64,000 nucleotides of DNA from Trichobilharzia szidati. Taxonomy: Eukaryota > Platyhelminthes > Trematoda > Strigeidida > Schistosomatidae. The stretch's first letter is position 1; the number at the start of each line of letters is the position of its first letter. The stretch spans positions 50,007,564 through 50,071,563 of the forward strand of contig OX235279.1 in the NCBI GenBank assembly GCA_944472155.2. The letters run 5' to 3'. The translations under genes and the position numbers were made by a program. Positions 22,314 through 33,750 of this stretch are shown here, piece after piece. The notes under the pieces were generated by a model. That model was not told the DNA's origin, did no database searches, and was given only the letters and a program-made list of their open reading frames with translations.

Positions 22314-22642
22314 GTAACTGAATGTTTACCCATGTCATTTCCATACTTCCTTATTACTATACTATTAACTGTATATTAAGATATAAATCTATTCTGTAAC
22401 TCTTTACAATAACAACCCCATTATTATTCTAATAATAATTTTTCTGCTTTTATTGTTACATGTTGCACGACTTTCTAAAGATTTTGGTTCGTTTCAAAGT
22501 TGTTAACATTTTCGAATATATACAGTTATATTATCAAACCTCAAAAACTTAAAAGCCTCAATTCGGTTTTCATATTATTTTTTGTCCTTGTAATTTACAA
22601 TATCATTCCGAATACAGGTAAACTTCATTTACCTGCATTCTA

Positions 22643-22651
22643 CGGAGGGGC
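22643..22651 (+). other. polypurine-tract-like site
   Basis: CGGAGGGGC, 3 nt before the 3' LTR. Position and composition fit a plus-strand priming site. Confidence 0.55.
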
Positions 22652-22654
22652 TAT

Positions 22655-22922
22655 TGTAGTGACCCGTTTTATTACTCATAATCGTACTATACTTTCATTT
22701 ATTTATTACTCTAAATCTTGCATGTTAACAATTGATACTTTTGTACTCGCTCGATTTTTGAATTGTTGATTGCTGCAACAATACACTATCGTATTCCTTC
22801 GCAAGTGCCTTTTGAATTACGTTGCGGATGTCGAGTAACCGCAACGTTAGGTCACAATTATAAACGCGAAGAAATACTAGAAGATACGTGTATTCTAATT
22901 CAGTCAAAAAATAGCAGCAACA
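22655..22922 (+). repeat. 3' LTR of compact LTR element
   Basis: 268 bp, TG...CA ends, same orientation as and nearly identical to 21187-21473. It lacks the 19-bp duplication. Followed by TATT, the right-hand target duplication. Confidence 0.92.
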
Positions 22923-23081
22923 TATTGATCTATTTACTGTAATATGTTTAAACAGAGTATTTCGAGTGGAAATTTATTTTTCATAATAAAATCTGTGCAC
23001 CCATTTAACTGAGATGTTTAGGTTAATTTGCCGCCACATTATTTTTGATTTATTGCTTGCTCTATGAACAAGTCTAAAAAA

Positions 23082-23217
23082 CGGAGTACCAAATGGTGTG
23101 GATGCTTGACTGGAAGCCTTCCGCTAAACAAGTTGACTTAAACAGTGAGGGTCAGCATCCAACGTTGAATGGGTGAATGCTGTGGCCAATAATTTTGGGG
23201 AATTATTTACCGCTACA
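23082..23217 (+). repeat. 136-bp inverted repeat, left copy
   Basis: Reverse complement of 24156-24291 with no indels: outer and inner paired coordinates both sum to 47373. There are roughly ten mismatches. Starts CGGAGTACCAAATGG and ends near CCGCTACA. Confidence 0.9.
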
Positions 23218-24155
23218 ATATAATAGTGATACTAATTGTATTTAGCAACCTTTTCATAATATTTTTTGAGTATAATAAACACTGGCAACCTCCATCATGC
23301 ATTTTATCTGATTTATTAAAATGTTATTCAGCGTTAGATGCGGCCAAAATTTCTAAGGACAACACCCAAAAGTTTTGCAGCAGTGGATTTATGAACATCT
23401 TATTACGTTTTATATGACATATGTTTTATTGCAGCTATGTCTCTTCTAAGCCCTGAGCAGTGAATTATTACTTCCTAAGAGATGTAACCTATGCCTACTT
23501 TTTTCTTTTAAATCCTGCAAAGTGTTGCTCACTTACATATCTTTTCACCATGATTTGTCAGTATATCATCATTTTCATATAAGGACGCACAAACTAGAAT
23601 ATATAATTGACTTGGAATAGCACAAAAATCTCTACGGAAGCTTATATCCTATTGATTTCTTTTAATGAGTTTGCTCAAAAAATCAATTTCAAAATTGTCA
23701 TCAATGATAATTTATCAATAATAACAGTTGTATTCTTGAAATCTTGCATGCATAAAAATATAGAAGTTTCCGCACAGTTTCTCGCAAATTAGTAACTTTC
23801 GGTAAAGATTATTTAAGCAGATAATTGAGGAGTATTTAAAGTAAAGCTCAGTACAATACGACAATTCTCCTTCATTTTCTGATTGAAAAACACAACTGTA
23901 TTTCAGAAGCCAATTAAAAATTGCGTTCCAGTGTCGTTTTTACGAGCTAGTATAAACCAATTTGATTTCTTTGTGCTCACCTCTTGATTGTGAGTTGAAG
24001 GTTCCTGATCTTCGATAAACTTCTGCGTAGCTCGTCCCGCCACTAGACTGTCGTAGCTTTGGTTGACTCCAAAAGGAGTATTGCTGAGATTAATTATGTG
24101 TTTTTTGTAGTATGCGGTGTGTTACGACTGTTACTACTCTGAATGGAGTTGATCC
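23218..24155. other. 938-bp segment between the inverted repeats
   Basis: No transposase-like ORF. It includes at 23934-24080 a 147-bp stretch repeated at 26420-26566 inside the CR1-like LINE region. The remainder is AT-rich with short ORFs only. Confidence 0.6.
23934..24080 (+). repeat. 147-bp direct repeat, copy 1
   Basis: From TCGTTTTTACGAGCTAG to CCAAAAGGAGTA. Same orientation and same length as 26420-26566, with a few substitutions. Confidence 0.88.
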
Positions 24156-24291
24156 TGTAGCGGTTGGTAATTCCCCAAAACTATTGGCCACAGCATTCAC
24201 CCATTCAACGTTAGATGCTGACCCTCACTGTTTAAGTCAACTTGTTTAGCTGAAGGCTTCCGGTCAAGCATCCACGCCATTTGGTACTCCG
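24156..24291 (-). repeat. 136-bp inverted repeat, right copy
   Basis: Partner of 23082-23217. Ends GGTACTCCG and is followed by GTCGTG. Confidence 0.9.
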
Positions 24292-24677
24292 TCGTGTCAC
24301 TTTCGTTCGTTCGTGCACGATCTCTAGCTAGTTAAGCAATCATCTCGCACTCCGATTTGGTCCTGAAATATATCTCGTAATTTGGACGGTCCATTCTGGT
24401 GTCTTGCTTCGCCTTTGGTCAACGCGAAACGAATACTATAGAAGTTGTGGATATAAGATTTTGTGTTAGTATACTTCGTACTATCCGTGAACGTCAATAC
24501 CTTTACCCTCTAAAATCCTTTCATCAGTTCGTCCTACAGTGTCCTCGTCAAAAGGAAAGAGATAATAACAATAAATATAATTAGTGAAGTTGTTCAAACT
24601 AAACGACAGAAAAAGAAATACAGAAAACCTGAAACAGACAAGTGATTAAATATTAAGTTGATATATATACATATATA

Positions 24678-24906
24678 TTTCCTTCACGTTCCCCAGTGGA
24701 ACATAAGGCTTCAAGCTAATGGCTTGAAGTTTTTGTAGCAGTGTTTATTTTACAGGATGGGGTTGCTAGCCTCATGCCCAACCTTTCATCTTTACCAGCA
24801 TTATTTCTGGTTTAGCGAGGTAAAGGAGTGCGTCGGGCGGGGATCTAACCCCGGACCATGTTCATGGTCGGCGAGCGTCCTAACCGCTATACCACCGATG
24901 CACATA
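24678..24906 (-). mobile_element. SINE family A (copy 5)
   Basis: Near full-length minus-strand copy: TTCCTTCACGTTCCCCAGTG tail, the shared GGATGGGGTTGCTAGCCTCA block, and a tRNA-like head with GGGATCTAACCCCGGACC. Flanking TATA-type simple repeats on both sides hide the target duplication. Confidence 0.88.
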
Positions 24907-25030
24907 TATATATACATATATAATATCAATAATAATAAAAATAAGTGTAGTAGTTAGAGTAAGACGGAAGAGAATGTAAAGAATTAAAACGGCGAAATTA
25001 GTTGTCTGCCTCTGGAAAATGTATGGGATT

Positions 25031-25429
25031 TTAAGGGGATGGACCATTTGGATGCATTCCTTGTGTCGCAACATGATTGTCCAGCTTTCGCTTGAAGGTG
25101 TCCACTGACGGTGCCATAGCTACATCTTCTGGCAAGGATTTCCAGGGAAGGCAAACCCGCAGTGAAAAGAAGTGGGAGCGCACCCGAATCTTCGCCCTCT
25201 GATGAGCTATCCTTTTGGGATTGCCACGAGGAAGCCCATACCTAGCCAACTGCAGAACACCTCTGTTTGGGTGATTTTGGTCATTTATTATCTTATGGGC
25301 GGTAATCGGGTCCTTCCTAAGCCGACGGTAGCTAAGTGTGAATAGGCCTAATTTCCTTAGCCATTCATCATACGGTTTATTTGGGAGACCCACCACTCCT
25401 TTTGTCGCCCGTCTTTTTACTCTTTCCAA
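25031..25429 (-). pseudogene. CR1-like LINE RT C-terminal region
   Basis: 132 residues. The motif ERVKRRATKGVVGL, followed by YDEWLRKLGLFTLSYRRLRK, is the conserved segment downstream of the RT palm in CR1/Jockey-type elements. The frame overlaps the preceding ORF (25417-25716) by a shift. Ends HVATQGMHPNGPSP next to the element 3' end. Confidence 0.85.
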
Positions 25430-25716
25430 AGGTTTGCGTCTCTCCTAGGCAGTGGGGTTGCAATGATATTGTGCACCTCAAGGTGTGGTCTGACGTATGT
25501 TTCGAACAACCTTAGAAAGAGCTCAGGAGTGAGTGCAACTAATTGTCTATGTGTAAAGTGTATGACCGCATATGCCGTCGCTACATTCCCCGTATAATTT
25601 ACGCTTGTGTCCATTTCTTCCGTTAGATCTAGACCTAAATCACACTCCAACTTTGTGCAGGACAAGCTTTCGTTGCAGAGGGTGAAACTTGCATTCTGTA
25701 GCCTACAAGTGCGCAA
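25417..25716 (-). pseudogene. CR1-like LINE RT, post-catalytic segment
   Basis: 99 residues between the YADD box and the C-terminal motif. LGLDLTEEMDTSVNYTGNVA and then LTPELFLRLFETYVRPHLE correspond to the thumb-side region of CR1 RT. Not intact. Confidence 0.75.
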
Positions 25717-26419
25717 TTTCGCTACTCTGCACTATCTCAGGTTGAAAGTCATGCCACTGGCCACCGCCCAGTCTTCCGGAAGCTTTAGATCTGCCTGCAG
25801 CCTATCTGGGTCCTCCGAACACTTTATCGCTCTCTACATCTTTACGTCGTCAGCGTATAGAAGAGTCGGGCAGCTTAGACGGAATGGCAGGTCATTGATA
25901 AAAATCGAAAACATCAGCAGCCCTGAGATAGTCCCTGCGACACCCCTGGTGACGAGCTGTGCCATGAAGATCAGACTCGATTGACCTTAGCGCAGGATTT
26001 CCCTTCAGCTAAGTAGTCCTTCAACCACGCCGGAGGCGGTTCACCTTTACCTGCCTGACTTATTTTGTGTGGTAGAAGGTCATGGCGGAGTATGTCAAAT
26101 GTCCTCTCAAAGTCTAGGAAAACCACATGGATTGCAGAATTCATATCCCACCATGATGTCCAATCGTCCGAAGCTGATAGTAGGTTTGTTACACAGGATC
26201 TGCCTTTCCTGAAACCATAATGGTCTTCATGGAGTCTATTAGTCCTATCGAGGCACTTCCTGGTGTGATAATCAATTATAATCTGCAGTACTTTTGATGT
26301 CCATGGGAGTAATGCTACTGGTCTATAACTAGTGGCATTCTGCCTGTCCCTACCCTTGAAAACTGGAGAAAGGATGGCTCATTTCCACTCCCTATTCGAC
26401 GAGTATCCAATATCCAATA

Positions 26420-26566
26420 TCGTTTTTACGAGCTAGTATAAACCAATTTGATTTCTTTGTGCTCGCCTCTTGATTGTGAGGTAGAGGTTCCTGATCTTCG
26501 GTAAACGTCTGCGTAGCTCGTCCCGCCACTCGACTGTCGTAGCTTTGGTTGACTCCAAAAGGAGTA
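26420..26566 (+). repeat. 147-bp direct repeat, copy 2
   Basis: Partner of 23934-24080. It sits between endonuclease and RT remnants of the CR1-like LINE, so it is either LINE sequence or an insertion in it. Confidence 0.88.
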
Positions 26567-27914
26567 GTTAGAACATAATCTCGATAATTTTCCACCAAGG
26601 CCCCACCTAGTGTTGTCTCCAACAATCTCAGTCAGTCCTGTATTTCTAATAGTTAACAGTAGATTTCGACTGAATTTCCCCTGGGTTTATCCCGAGTCAA
26701 GGTTCAGTGATGGGGCACTGAAATCTCAAGCTATGGTGATTTGGTCATAACCCAAGTTCCGTATCCCTGTGATGGTGCTGAGCTGTAGCTGGCTGTGCTC
26801 TGCTGCACAGGAGGGTAATCGGTAGATGCCACATAGTAAATGCTTGATGTGGCCTACTGTGAAATGACACTATTTGGAGTCTGGGAGTTCAGTAAGTGGT
26901 GGGTCCATTGCACGTACACATTTAAGTTGCTTCCTTCTTATCTCCTAACTAAAACCATATAACTTATACTGATTTCGTTGTCAGCGGTAGTAGGGGTTAG
27001 CCAGGTTTTAGTGAGGATTATTATTTTAAGGTGTAGGTGTGAATGGAGGTTTCTGAGCTCACCTACTTTCCCTCTCAGTCCTCTTACATTGTTATACAGG
27101 CAGCTGACAGTGAGTCTCACAACCTCAGTGTGTTGTGAGGTAGTTATCTTCACGCTGTCTGCTGCCAGGGGACTTCAAATTGGGACTAGTTGACCGATTC
27201 CGATGGTACCGATCCGTTGTCGTATTTTTTCCTCGGAATTGGGTAGGACACTTGGGTGACACTGACTGTAACTCTCAGTGCTACATCGCTGAAGTGTCAG
27301 TGAGGCTTGGAGACGTATTGAGACCTCAGTTTTCTTCCTACTTATGATTCGAGGTCCGCAGTAGGTCTGCGTTAACAACAATTCTTTCCAAAAAGACTAA
27401 TTTACAGATTACAACGACGAGAAAAGCAGAAAACTAGAAAGGCCGGGTCGGGTGGAAATTAGGAGAGCCTAGTGGTTGAACCAGGCCTTTTGTAGCCTCA
27501 TTCAGCCAACCACAACAGATTTCACAGTTACATTGCTAACTTTACTCGTGCAATATTTTAATCGCTTTGGAGACGTTTTCACAATTCAATTTGAAGTCAG
27601 CCACAATAGCAGTGACTGAATGTGGTCGCATTACTTTTGCATTTCGGAAAGCAGGTATTCCATTTTGTGAAGCCTTACTGTGTGGGCCATGCACACGATC
27701 TGAATCAAAGGAAAGGGAAAAACCTGTGCGCTAAACAAACTTCCGTCGATTTTTGAAAATATCCTCACTTGTAAAAAAGTCATTCAGAAAAAGAAAACAG
27801 ACATCCGGAAGTATGACTGCACTTTTGATCATTCTCATTAGGGCAGTAAAACCAGGTAATTAACACAATATAAGTGAAACAGTGTTGAAAGAACTGTAGT
27901 AAAATAAAACATGA

Positions 27915-28112
27915 TTTCTGATGGTCTAAGGTTAGATTTTGGGAGCATCAGGGATGGGCTAAGGGTAAGTTGGGGTTACGTCAGAGTAGACGAATATTTG
28001 TGCTGGTTAGGTAAAGGCTAGGTTTGGGTTAGTGTAAGATCTAGGTTGAGGTGAAGTTATGGATAGACTGGATTAAACGAAAGATTAAGCTTAGGTTTGA
28101 TATTGGGACCCA
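27915..28112 (+). repeat. strand-asymmetric G-rich tract with degenerate GGTTAG/GGTTTG units
   Basis: Repeated units such as CTAAGGTTAG, GGGTAAGTTGGGGTT, CTAGGTTTGGGTTAG and CTAGGTTGAGG are spaced irregularly. The plus strand is rich in G and poor in C across nearly 200 bp. It resembles a decayed TTAGGG-type or minisatellite array. Confidence 0.5.
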
Positions 28113-28280
28113 AATTGGCTTTTTTAGCATAATCACGTACTGCAAGATCATTAGGGAGTCACTTCATCTGAATATTCATCTTTTAATTAATAAATAGGTA
28201 TTATAAGTGAATAAATAAACAGAGTAAGTCATAGGGAGAAACAGGAACATTGTGATGGACGAGTCTAGCTGAAGAGACTT

Positions 28281-31040
28281 GTTACTATACAGTCCGTGTG
28301 GATTAGGTCTCGGTTTTAGGCTGGATGCACCATTTTTCATGCTATTCCCGCCGCTACCAAATCACTCCAGCTGATGGTGCAGTGGCCACGACCTCCATAA
28401 ATGCGTTGCAGGTGGTTCAAACCCATCAAAAGAGAGCGCGACAGAGTTTCTGTCATCAGTGTTACAGCGAATTTGTTGTGCTTGATAGCAAGATAGCCTC
28501 AATCGGTTAAATTTGATGATTTCTAACCTTATGTGCATTAAGAAGTTCCCCACCCGGACCTGTCACAGCTTAGCGCAAAAAGACACACATTGTCCAATTT
28601 TACATCGTAAGGTTTATTCTTAGGTAAGTAGCCCTATTTCGTAATTATTCTTCATACCTTTTCTTTGAGGTAAGCTATAATGGAGTGATGACGCCATGCG
28701 CCACAAGGTGGAGTCACATGAAAGCTCTTCTTGAACCTTAGGAAGAACTGTGGCATTAGTGATTCCTGCTATGTGCTCATGGGGAACAACATTTGCAGGC
28801 CCTAATGGGAGTCTGGGGCATAGCACTCGATAACTAGCCAATTAGAACAGTCTTTAAGAAGTGACATATTGATGTTTCTCACATATTAATAGGTTCTCAG
28901 ATCATCTTTTGTAACTGGCTCCGCGACAAAATACCAATGACTCTGGTATACTATGCACCAATGTCTTCGCTACAAATGGTGATAGTCTCCAGAGTGGCTT
29001 TTCAACGTTCTCTTCTGAAGGTTCTATTCACATCTGATGTATCTGCTAATCGCAAGACAAGATGTATATTCAAGCTGATTCTAGTTGGCTAAAAATGTTG
29101 TTGAACTCATCACGTCGATGCCTTCTCTCAGGAGAAGAGGTGGATGGTGGTGAACCATCCATCCATCTACTATACACCTCACCCTTAAGTTGCGAAATCC
29201 TACAATATAATTTTGTCCAAAGCAGGTGTGTGACAACCGACGGGTTGCCTAACCTGTTAGTCGCCTTTCACTAAAAGTGATACCATGCGGCCTTGAATAC
29301 TTATTTGAGTTTCGACGGTAACGCGATAAAATATTATTTCTAGGTGGATCCAGTTTATTCTCCAGCGACAGGTTTAATGAAGTTATCAACTAAACTAACA
29401 TACGATCAAAGGAAATGTCTCTCCGGAAGTTTTCCTTAACATCTTCCCTGGTTTCGATTTAAAGACATCGCACACAATAGTCAAGCAGGCCAAAACCTTG
29501 CGTTCTTGTGAAAATAAAAATTTCGTACAGGGTTCGCACGAGTGATGACTTACTTATTTTAGTGAAACCTTTACAGTGACTCCAGATAATTTCAGGATGG
29601 CTATGTCTGCACATTTATTTGAGCCAAGGAGAAAGTTCTCCTTCGCCATGTCACCATTTAATCCACACGTAGTCGCGTCTTCGCCTCATTTGAAATATAT
29701 CCTTTGAAAAGCCAATAGGCTTGACCGCATGCTGGCTATAAGACTACAGTCACATTGCGATTTGGCGAAAAACCTGGCCCTAATGTGCCTGAGATATGAG
29801 AAATCATTACATAAGTGTTGTTGTATGAAGTACGATAGTGCAACAGAAACCCTCAAGACTACTGGACATTTGTTAAATAAAGTGCATTGAAAACTTCAGA
29901 GGAATACCTACCGATGATCTTATATCTACGTTGTGGATCTACGGTTAAACACAGGCTTGTTTATGAACGTGTTTCCTCAATGTTTAGTAGGAGGACTATA
30001 ATACACTTTTGTGCGTCAACCATTGTTACCCATACTTACATTTGAAAAGTGACAAATACAAATGACTAAATCGGTGCAGACAGCTAAAATTCATAGTTGA
30101 TGATTTAAAGATTGTCTTCCTACCGTTTCAAAACACGTTTCTGATGGCATTCTTCAAAAATGGATGCGGAGTGGGTAATTTCTCTGTGTCCACAGTTGGA
30201 CTATATACCGGGCGAAGTTATGGTCCTGTGCTGAAAGCATTCATCGAAGGTGTTACAATACACCATAAAGTATGTTAAGATAAATGAAACAGAATCAACC
30301 TTTTCCATTGTTCATACTGATGTCGGATGATTGGATCATTTATAGTATAAGGTTAGAAGAATTTTAGGAGCTTTTGAGAGCTTGTATAACATAGAATTAC
30401 ATCCTACCAGTGCCTAGGAAATACATTTCCATTAATGAGAGCTTAAGCAGTTTGATCATCAAAATCAGACATAATTTTGAATGTTAACACGTTGTGCTTG
30501 GAAGACCCTCTCGATGCTTTGGTGATTGTACTTTATTGGGTGACAGGCATGCTAGAGGAGAATAAGATTCACTTTGTCATCGAAAATTTGAGAAAAAACG
30601 TCTTCATAGGTGTGAACACACCTTATACTGTTGACTTATTATGGAATAGTAATGAACACATTGGAAAATGATAAAAACCATTCATAAGGAATTTGTAGTT
30701 CTGTCACTCAGAGGGTTCACCTGACAAGTATGGAGACCGGATTTTATACCACCATCAAGCAACTTATTGAAAGGTGTACATTTCTGGTCGCCTTCTTTTA
30801 CTAGACAGCGGGTTGTTTCTTCGTGGGAAATACACCTTCGTGAAACCGGGTTAGTTTGCCGTTTCTAGTAATACCAAACAAATACATAAATGAACCCCAA
30901 CTAACGCTTCATAAAAGTACAAGACTCAAAGACCAAATGCAAGGTATTGTAAGTAAAAAATGTGAAGTAATCCAATCTAATCCCCTTTCGGGAAGAAACA
31001 GCAAGATTTATATTAATTTAGAAAAGAAATTACGCGATTG
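28281..31040. other. unassigned sequence, possible old SINE or LINE remnants
   Basis: Around 28376-28435 is a tRNA-like arrangement (GGTGCAGTGGCCACGACC, then GGTTCAAACCC). From there to about 29300 the base composition is less AT-rich, as in other repeats here. 29300-31040 shows several adjacent open segments (such as 30477-30671) interrupted by stops. No family was recognised. Confidence 0.35.
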
Positions 31041-31363
31041 AAATTTGTTATTATTCCCTTGGGTTCCGTGTGGAACTTAGGGCTTCAACAACATATCTCC
31101 ACCTTATTCTATTTTCTGCCATCATCTTCATATGGGTACACGATCGCCTATAACCTTTCATCTCTTCCTCGCACTATCTCCTCCATGTCACCCTTGAACG
31201 ATCCACTGGGCTTTTCCCATTGGGATTCCACTCGAGTGATGGGCTGCATTGGGCGCAATGTCATTCGATGGCCTCCTCAGTGGAGCATGCCTTCTATCCC
31301 CACTTTCTCCCACATATTTGTTAAGTTATCGGCTCTTGGTTGGTTTGTTCCCAGAGTTTATTG

Positions 31364-31789
31364 TTACCAATTCTCTCTAGCCTGCCATTTGATCTTCAGT
31401 ATGGAGCTGGCAAAGAAAGCTATCGATAAAAGTCTGCAATCTAGATCTAGATCTACCAGAGTCTTCTTATCGGTGGTCCATCGTATTCCTGTTTCCACGC
31501 TCTTCACAGTCTTCCGCATAATCCAGTCCACCACAATTAAGAATATCATCGTGGGTGATAATAGAAAGCCTTGTCTTACTCCTGTATGCATTTCGAACGC
31601 CTCGTTGATTTTTCCGTTGCAGATCACCTGACACGTGCCACTGTCATAGAGCTGTTGAATGAGGTCGATAAAAACTTGAGGTACGCCATAGTGTTGAAGT
31701 AATTTCCAAATTACGTCTCTGTCAACGCTGTCTGTTGAAGCCTTTGTCGAAGTCGATGGAGTTGATGTAGGAAGAGATTTGACTGTCAT
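31364..31789 (-). pseudogene. RTE-like reverse transcriptase fragment
   Basis: 141 residues with SVDRDVIWKLLQHYGVPQVF, then GKINEAFEMHTGVRQGFLLS and FLIVVDWIMRKTV. These are the RTE palm segment and its motif B. The catalytic (F/Y)ADD box falls in the following decayed stretch. The upstream finger region is in another frame at 31791-32021. Confidence 0.87.
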
Positions 31790-32575
31790 TCTATGCTTCG
31801 TTCGATGACGATGCGTAGAGTTGTAAGTTGATCAGCATATGCCTTGCTTTTCCTGAATACAGCTTGTTCCGGTGGAGGAGTTCTGCATCCAGTGAACCTT
31901 CTGTTCCCGCCAGGGTGAGGCGACTTAGTATTTTATTTAGCGTGGGCAAGTTCTTGGAGGGGCCTAGGTCACCATTCTTTGGCAGTTTGACGAGGTAGCC
32001 TTTCTCCCAGTCAGTAGGCACCTTCCCTTCCTTTCAAACCTTTTGTAATCATAGCGTGAGAGCATCTGCCGCAGCCTCTGGGTCCGTTTTCAGTGCTTCG
32101 GGAGGAATTCCGTCCGGTCCTGCTGGCTTCCCGACTGGACTTCAGTAGCTTGATCGCATTTAGGATTTCTGATTTCATTGGAGGATTGGTGTCCACTGAC
32201 AGGCAGTTCTGTTGGTGGTGTGTTTCTGAGAGATTTGCAGGTGATGGTCGACTCAAGAATCATTTCAAGTGATCAGTTCATTGTTTTACTTGTTTCTGCT
32301 CCTTGGTAATCAGGTTCTCTTGAACATCTTTTATTGGTTTCATCATTTTGGTTGACCTCTTCCCAAATAGAGACCTGGTTATATGATATAATATCTTGAG
32401 GTCTGTTTTACCTGTGACCCTTCTTCACTTCTTTATTCAGTACAGTGTACATTAAACTCATCTTCTCCTTCTGTTGTGCATCTTTGCATTGAGTCTTCTC
32501 TTTCACCATCCCTCTCTCCTCGATTAGCTTCCAGGTGTCCGTTGAGAACAATTCCTTGCCTTGTCTCTTCCTTCT

Positions 32576-33063
32576 TCACAGAACAGTTGTACACGTTTCC
32601 TTGAATATTGCCTTCAGAGAGTTCCAATGTTCTTCTATGCAGGTGACCTCAGTTATGCCACGAAGTGTGTCCGACTCTGCTCTGATATCTGTAATTAAGG
32701 TATCCCTTGTAGTTTTGTCCGTCAGATTCTGGATGTTGAACTTGCATTGTAGCCTGCCCCCATTTGTTTTCATGGATTTCAGCTTCACCTTGATGGTTCT
32801 TTGAAATAGTGGATGATCTGAATCCACATCTGCTCCCCTTCTAGCCTTCGTGTCCAGCACACTGGCTGCGTCTCCACTCCCTCGATCAGTGTTGATATGA
32901 AATCTATTTTGTTTGTGGTATGTCCGTCAGGCGAAATCCACGTTGCTTTGTGTAAATCCTTGTGCTTGTACACGCTGTCTCCGTTCACCAAATAATTGAA
33001 AGTGCAGAAGTCTGCGAATAATTCTCCATTCCCATTCATTTCTCGGAGAACCTCTCGGCCCAT
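32576..33063 (-). pseudogene. RTE-like endonuclease C-terminal region
   Basis: Two overlapping frames. One holds ELFADFCTFNYLVNGDSVYK and HKATWISPDGHTTNKIDFIS. The other holds KARRGADVDSDHPLFQ. WxSPDGxxxNxIDxI and GxDxxSDHxLv are the C-terminal catalytic motifs (Asp and His) of the apurinic-type endonuclease of non-LTR elements. The frame break lies between them. Confidence 0.85.
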
Positions 33064-33750
33064 GATGGGTTCTCTTCCTGTATTATCTTCTCATATTTTG
33101 GCTTTCATTCATATCGCCTATGAGGATTTTGCTGTCACCATTTGGGATATTGTCCATTACTGTTTGTAGTTGTCTGTGAAAATCCTACTTCTTCTCTTGT
33201 TCCGAGTTTTTTGTAGCATTGTACGTAGTACTGGATAATTGTAACCTTCCTTTTGAATCATGATCCTGGATGATGTTGGTTGTCACTGAACTAGAACTTT
33301 GGCTGCCACTGGCGACATCATCATAACCACTCCCTCATTGTGTTCGTGGTTGTTGTCTGGGTGATCGGAGTCGATTACTAACCCTACAGTCGATAATTTT
33401 CATAATGCACAGCATTTGCATCTGCTTTCTCAGATTCCCGGCACCTCTAAACCATATCTTCGTATTTCCTTGTCTATCTATACAGTCTTTCCAGCTGTCT
33501 TCGTTCATTGTCCGTACATCACGCATCCCCATTCTTATTTTTGCTTTCATCGAAAAAAGACACATCGGCTGACTGGTTTACTGAAGGTGGGGTTTCACCA
33601 TCCCACTGTGTAATTTCGCCTGTCCATTTCGAGCGAAGAATGAGATCATTCTTTGAATTTTTTGTATTTTTCGTGCGTTGAAATTTCTGTAGCAGTTTGA
33701 TTGGTTTTGTGGTGTAGGGTCGCTAACCCAACCTTTCCTCTATACCCGTG

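Larger units (their letters stand above)
21187..22922 (+). mobile_element. non-autonomous LTR retroelement carrying a Q-rich host-like sequence
   Basis: Total about 1.74 kb. The order is 5' LTR (21187-21473), a PBS-like TGGCGAGCCCGACA at 21477-21490, an internal region of about 1.18 kb, a PPT-like CGGAGGGGC at 22643-22651, and 3' LTR (22655-22922). A TATT target duplication lies outside both LTRs. Nothing in the internal region resembles gag, protease, RT or integrase. It is instead largely a glutamine-rich coding fragment (21600-22313). The element must have been mobilised by proteins supplied in trans. Confidence 0.85.
25025..27400 (-). mobile_element. CR1/Jockey-like LINE, decayed
   Basis: On the minus strand, from 5' to 3', come an apurinic endonuclease start at 26938-27153 (NNVRGLRGKVGELRNLHSHL, then KTWLTP) and a gap with the 147-bp repeat. 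The RT follows, with SYRPVALLPWTSKVL (about 26290-26350), YGFRKGRSCVTNLL, and FLDFERTFD (motif A, about 26090-26120). LYADDVKM (catalytic YADD, about 25838-25861) comes next. The C-terminal region (ERVKRRATK...LGLFTLSYRRLRKD) ends near 25031. Several stops and frameshifts. Most of the endonuclease is missing. Confidence 0.88.
31043..33750 (-). mobile_element. RTE/SR2-like LINE, near full length, decayed
   Basis: On the minus strand from 5' to 3' it has a leader with the SINE-shared block (33683-33740) and endonuclease pieces (33335-33565 with MRDVRTMNEDS; 32785-33063 with ELFADFCTFNYLVNGDSVYK; 32576-32860 with RGADVDSDHPL). The linker (32011-32627) comes next. RT pieces follow: 31791-32021 with WEKGYLVKLPKNGDLG, and 31364-31789 with VIWKLLQHYGVPQVFIDLIQ, VRQGF and LIVVDWIM. 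It ends in a 3' segment with GGAACTTAGGGCTTC at 31069-31085. There are many frameshifts. It would encode the endonuclease and RT needed for target-primed retroposition, but this copy is dead. Confidence 0.9.

Noticed and set aside
29062..29274. 70-aa ORF in a less AT-rich block
   Set aside because: No recognisable domain or splice context, and neighbouring sequence looks like an old repeat.
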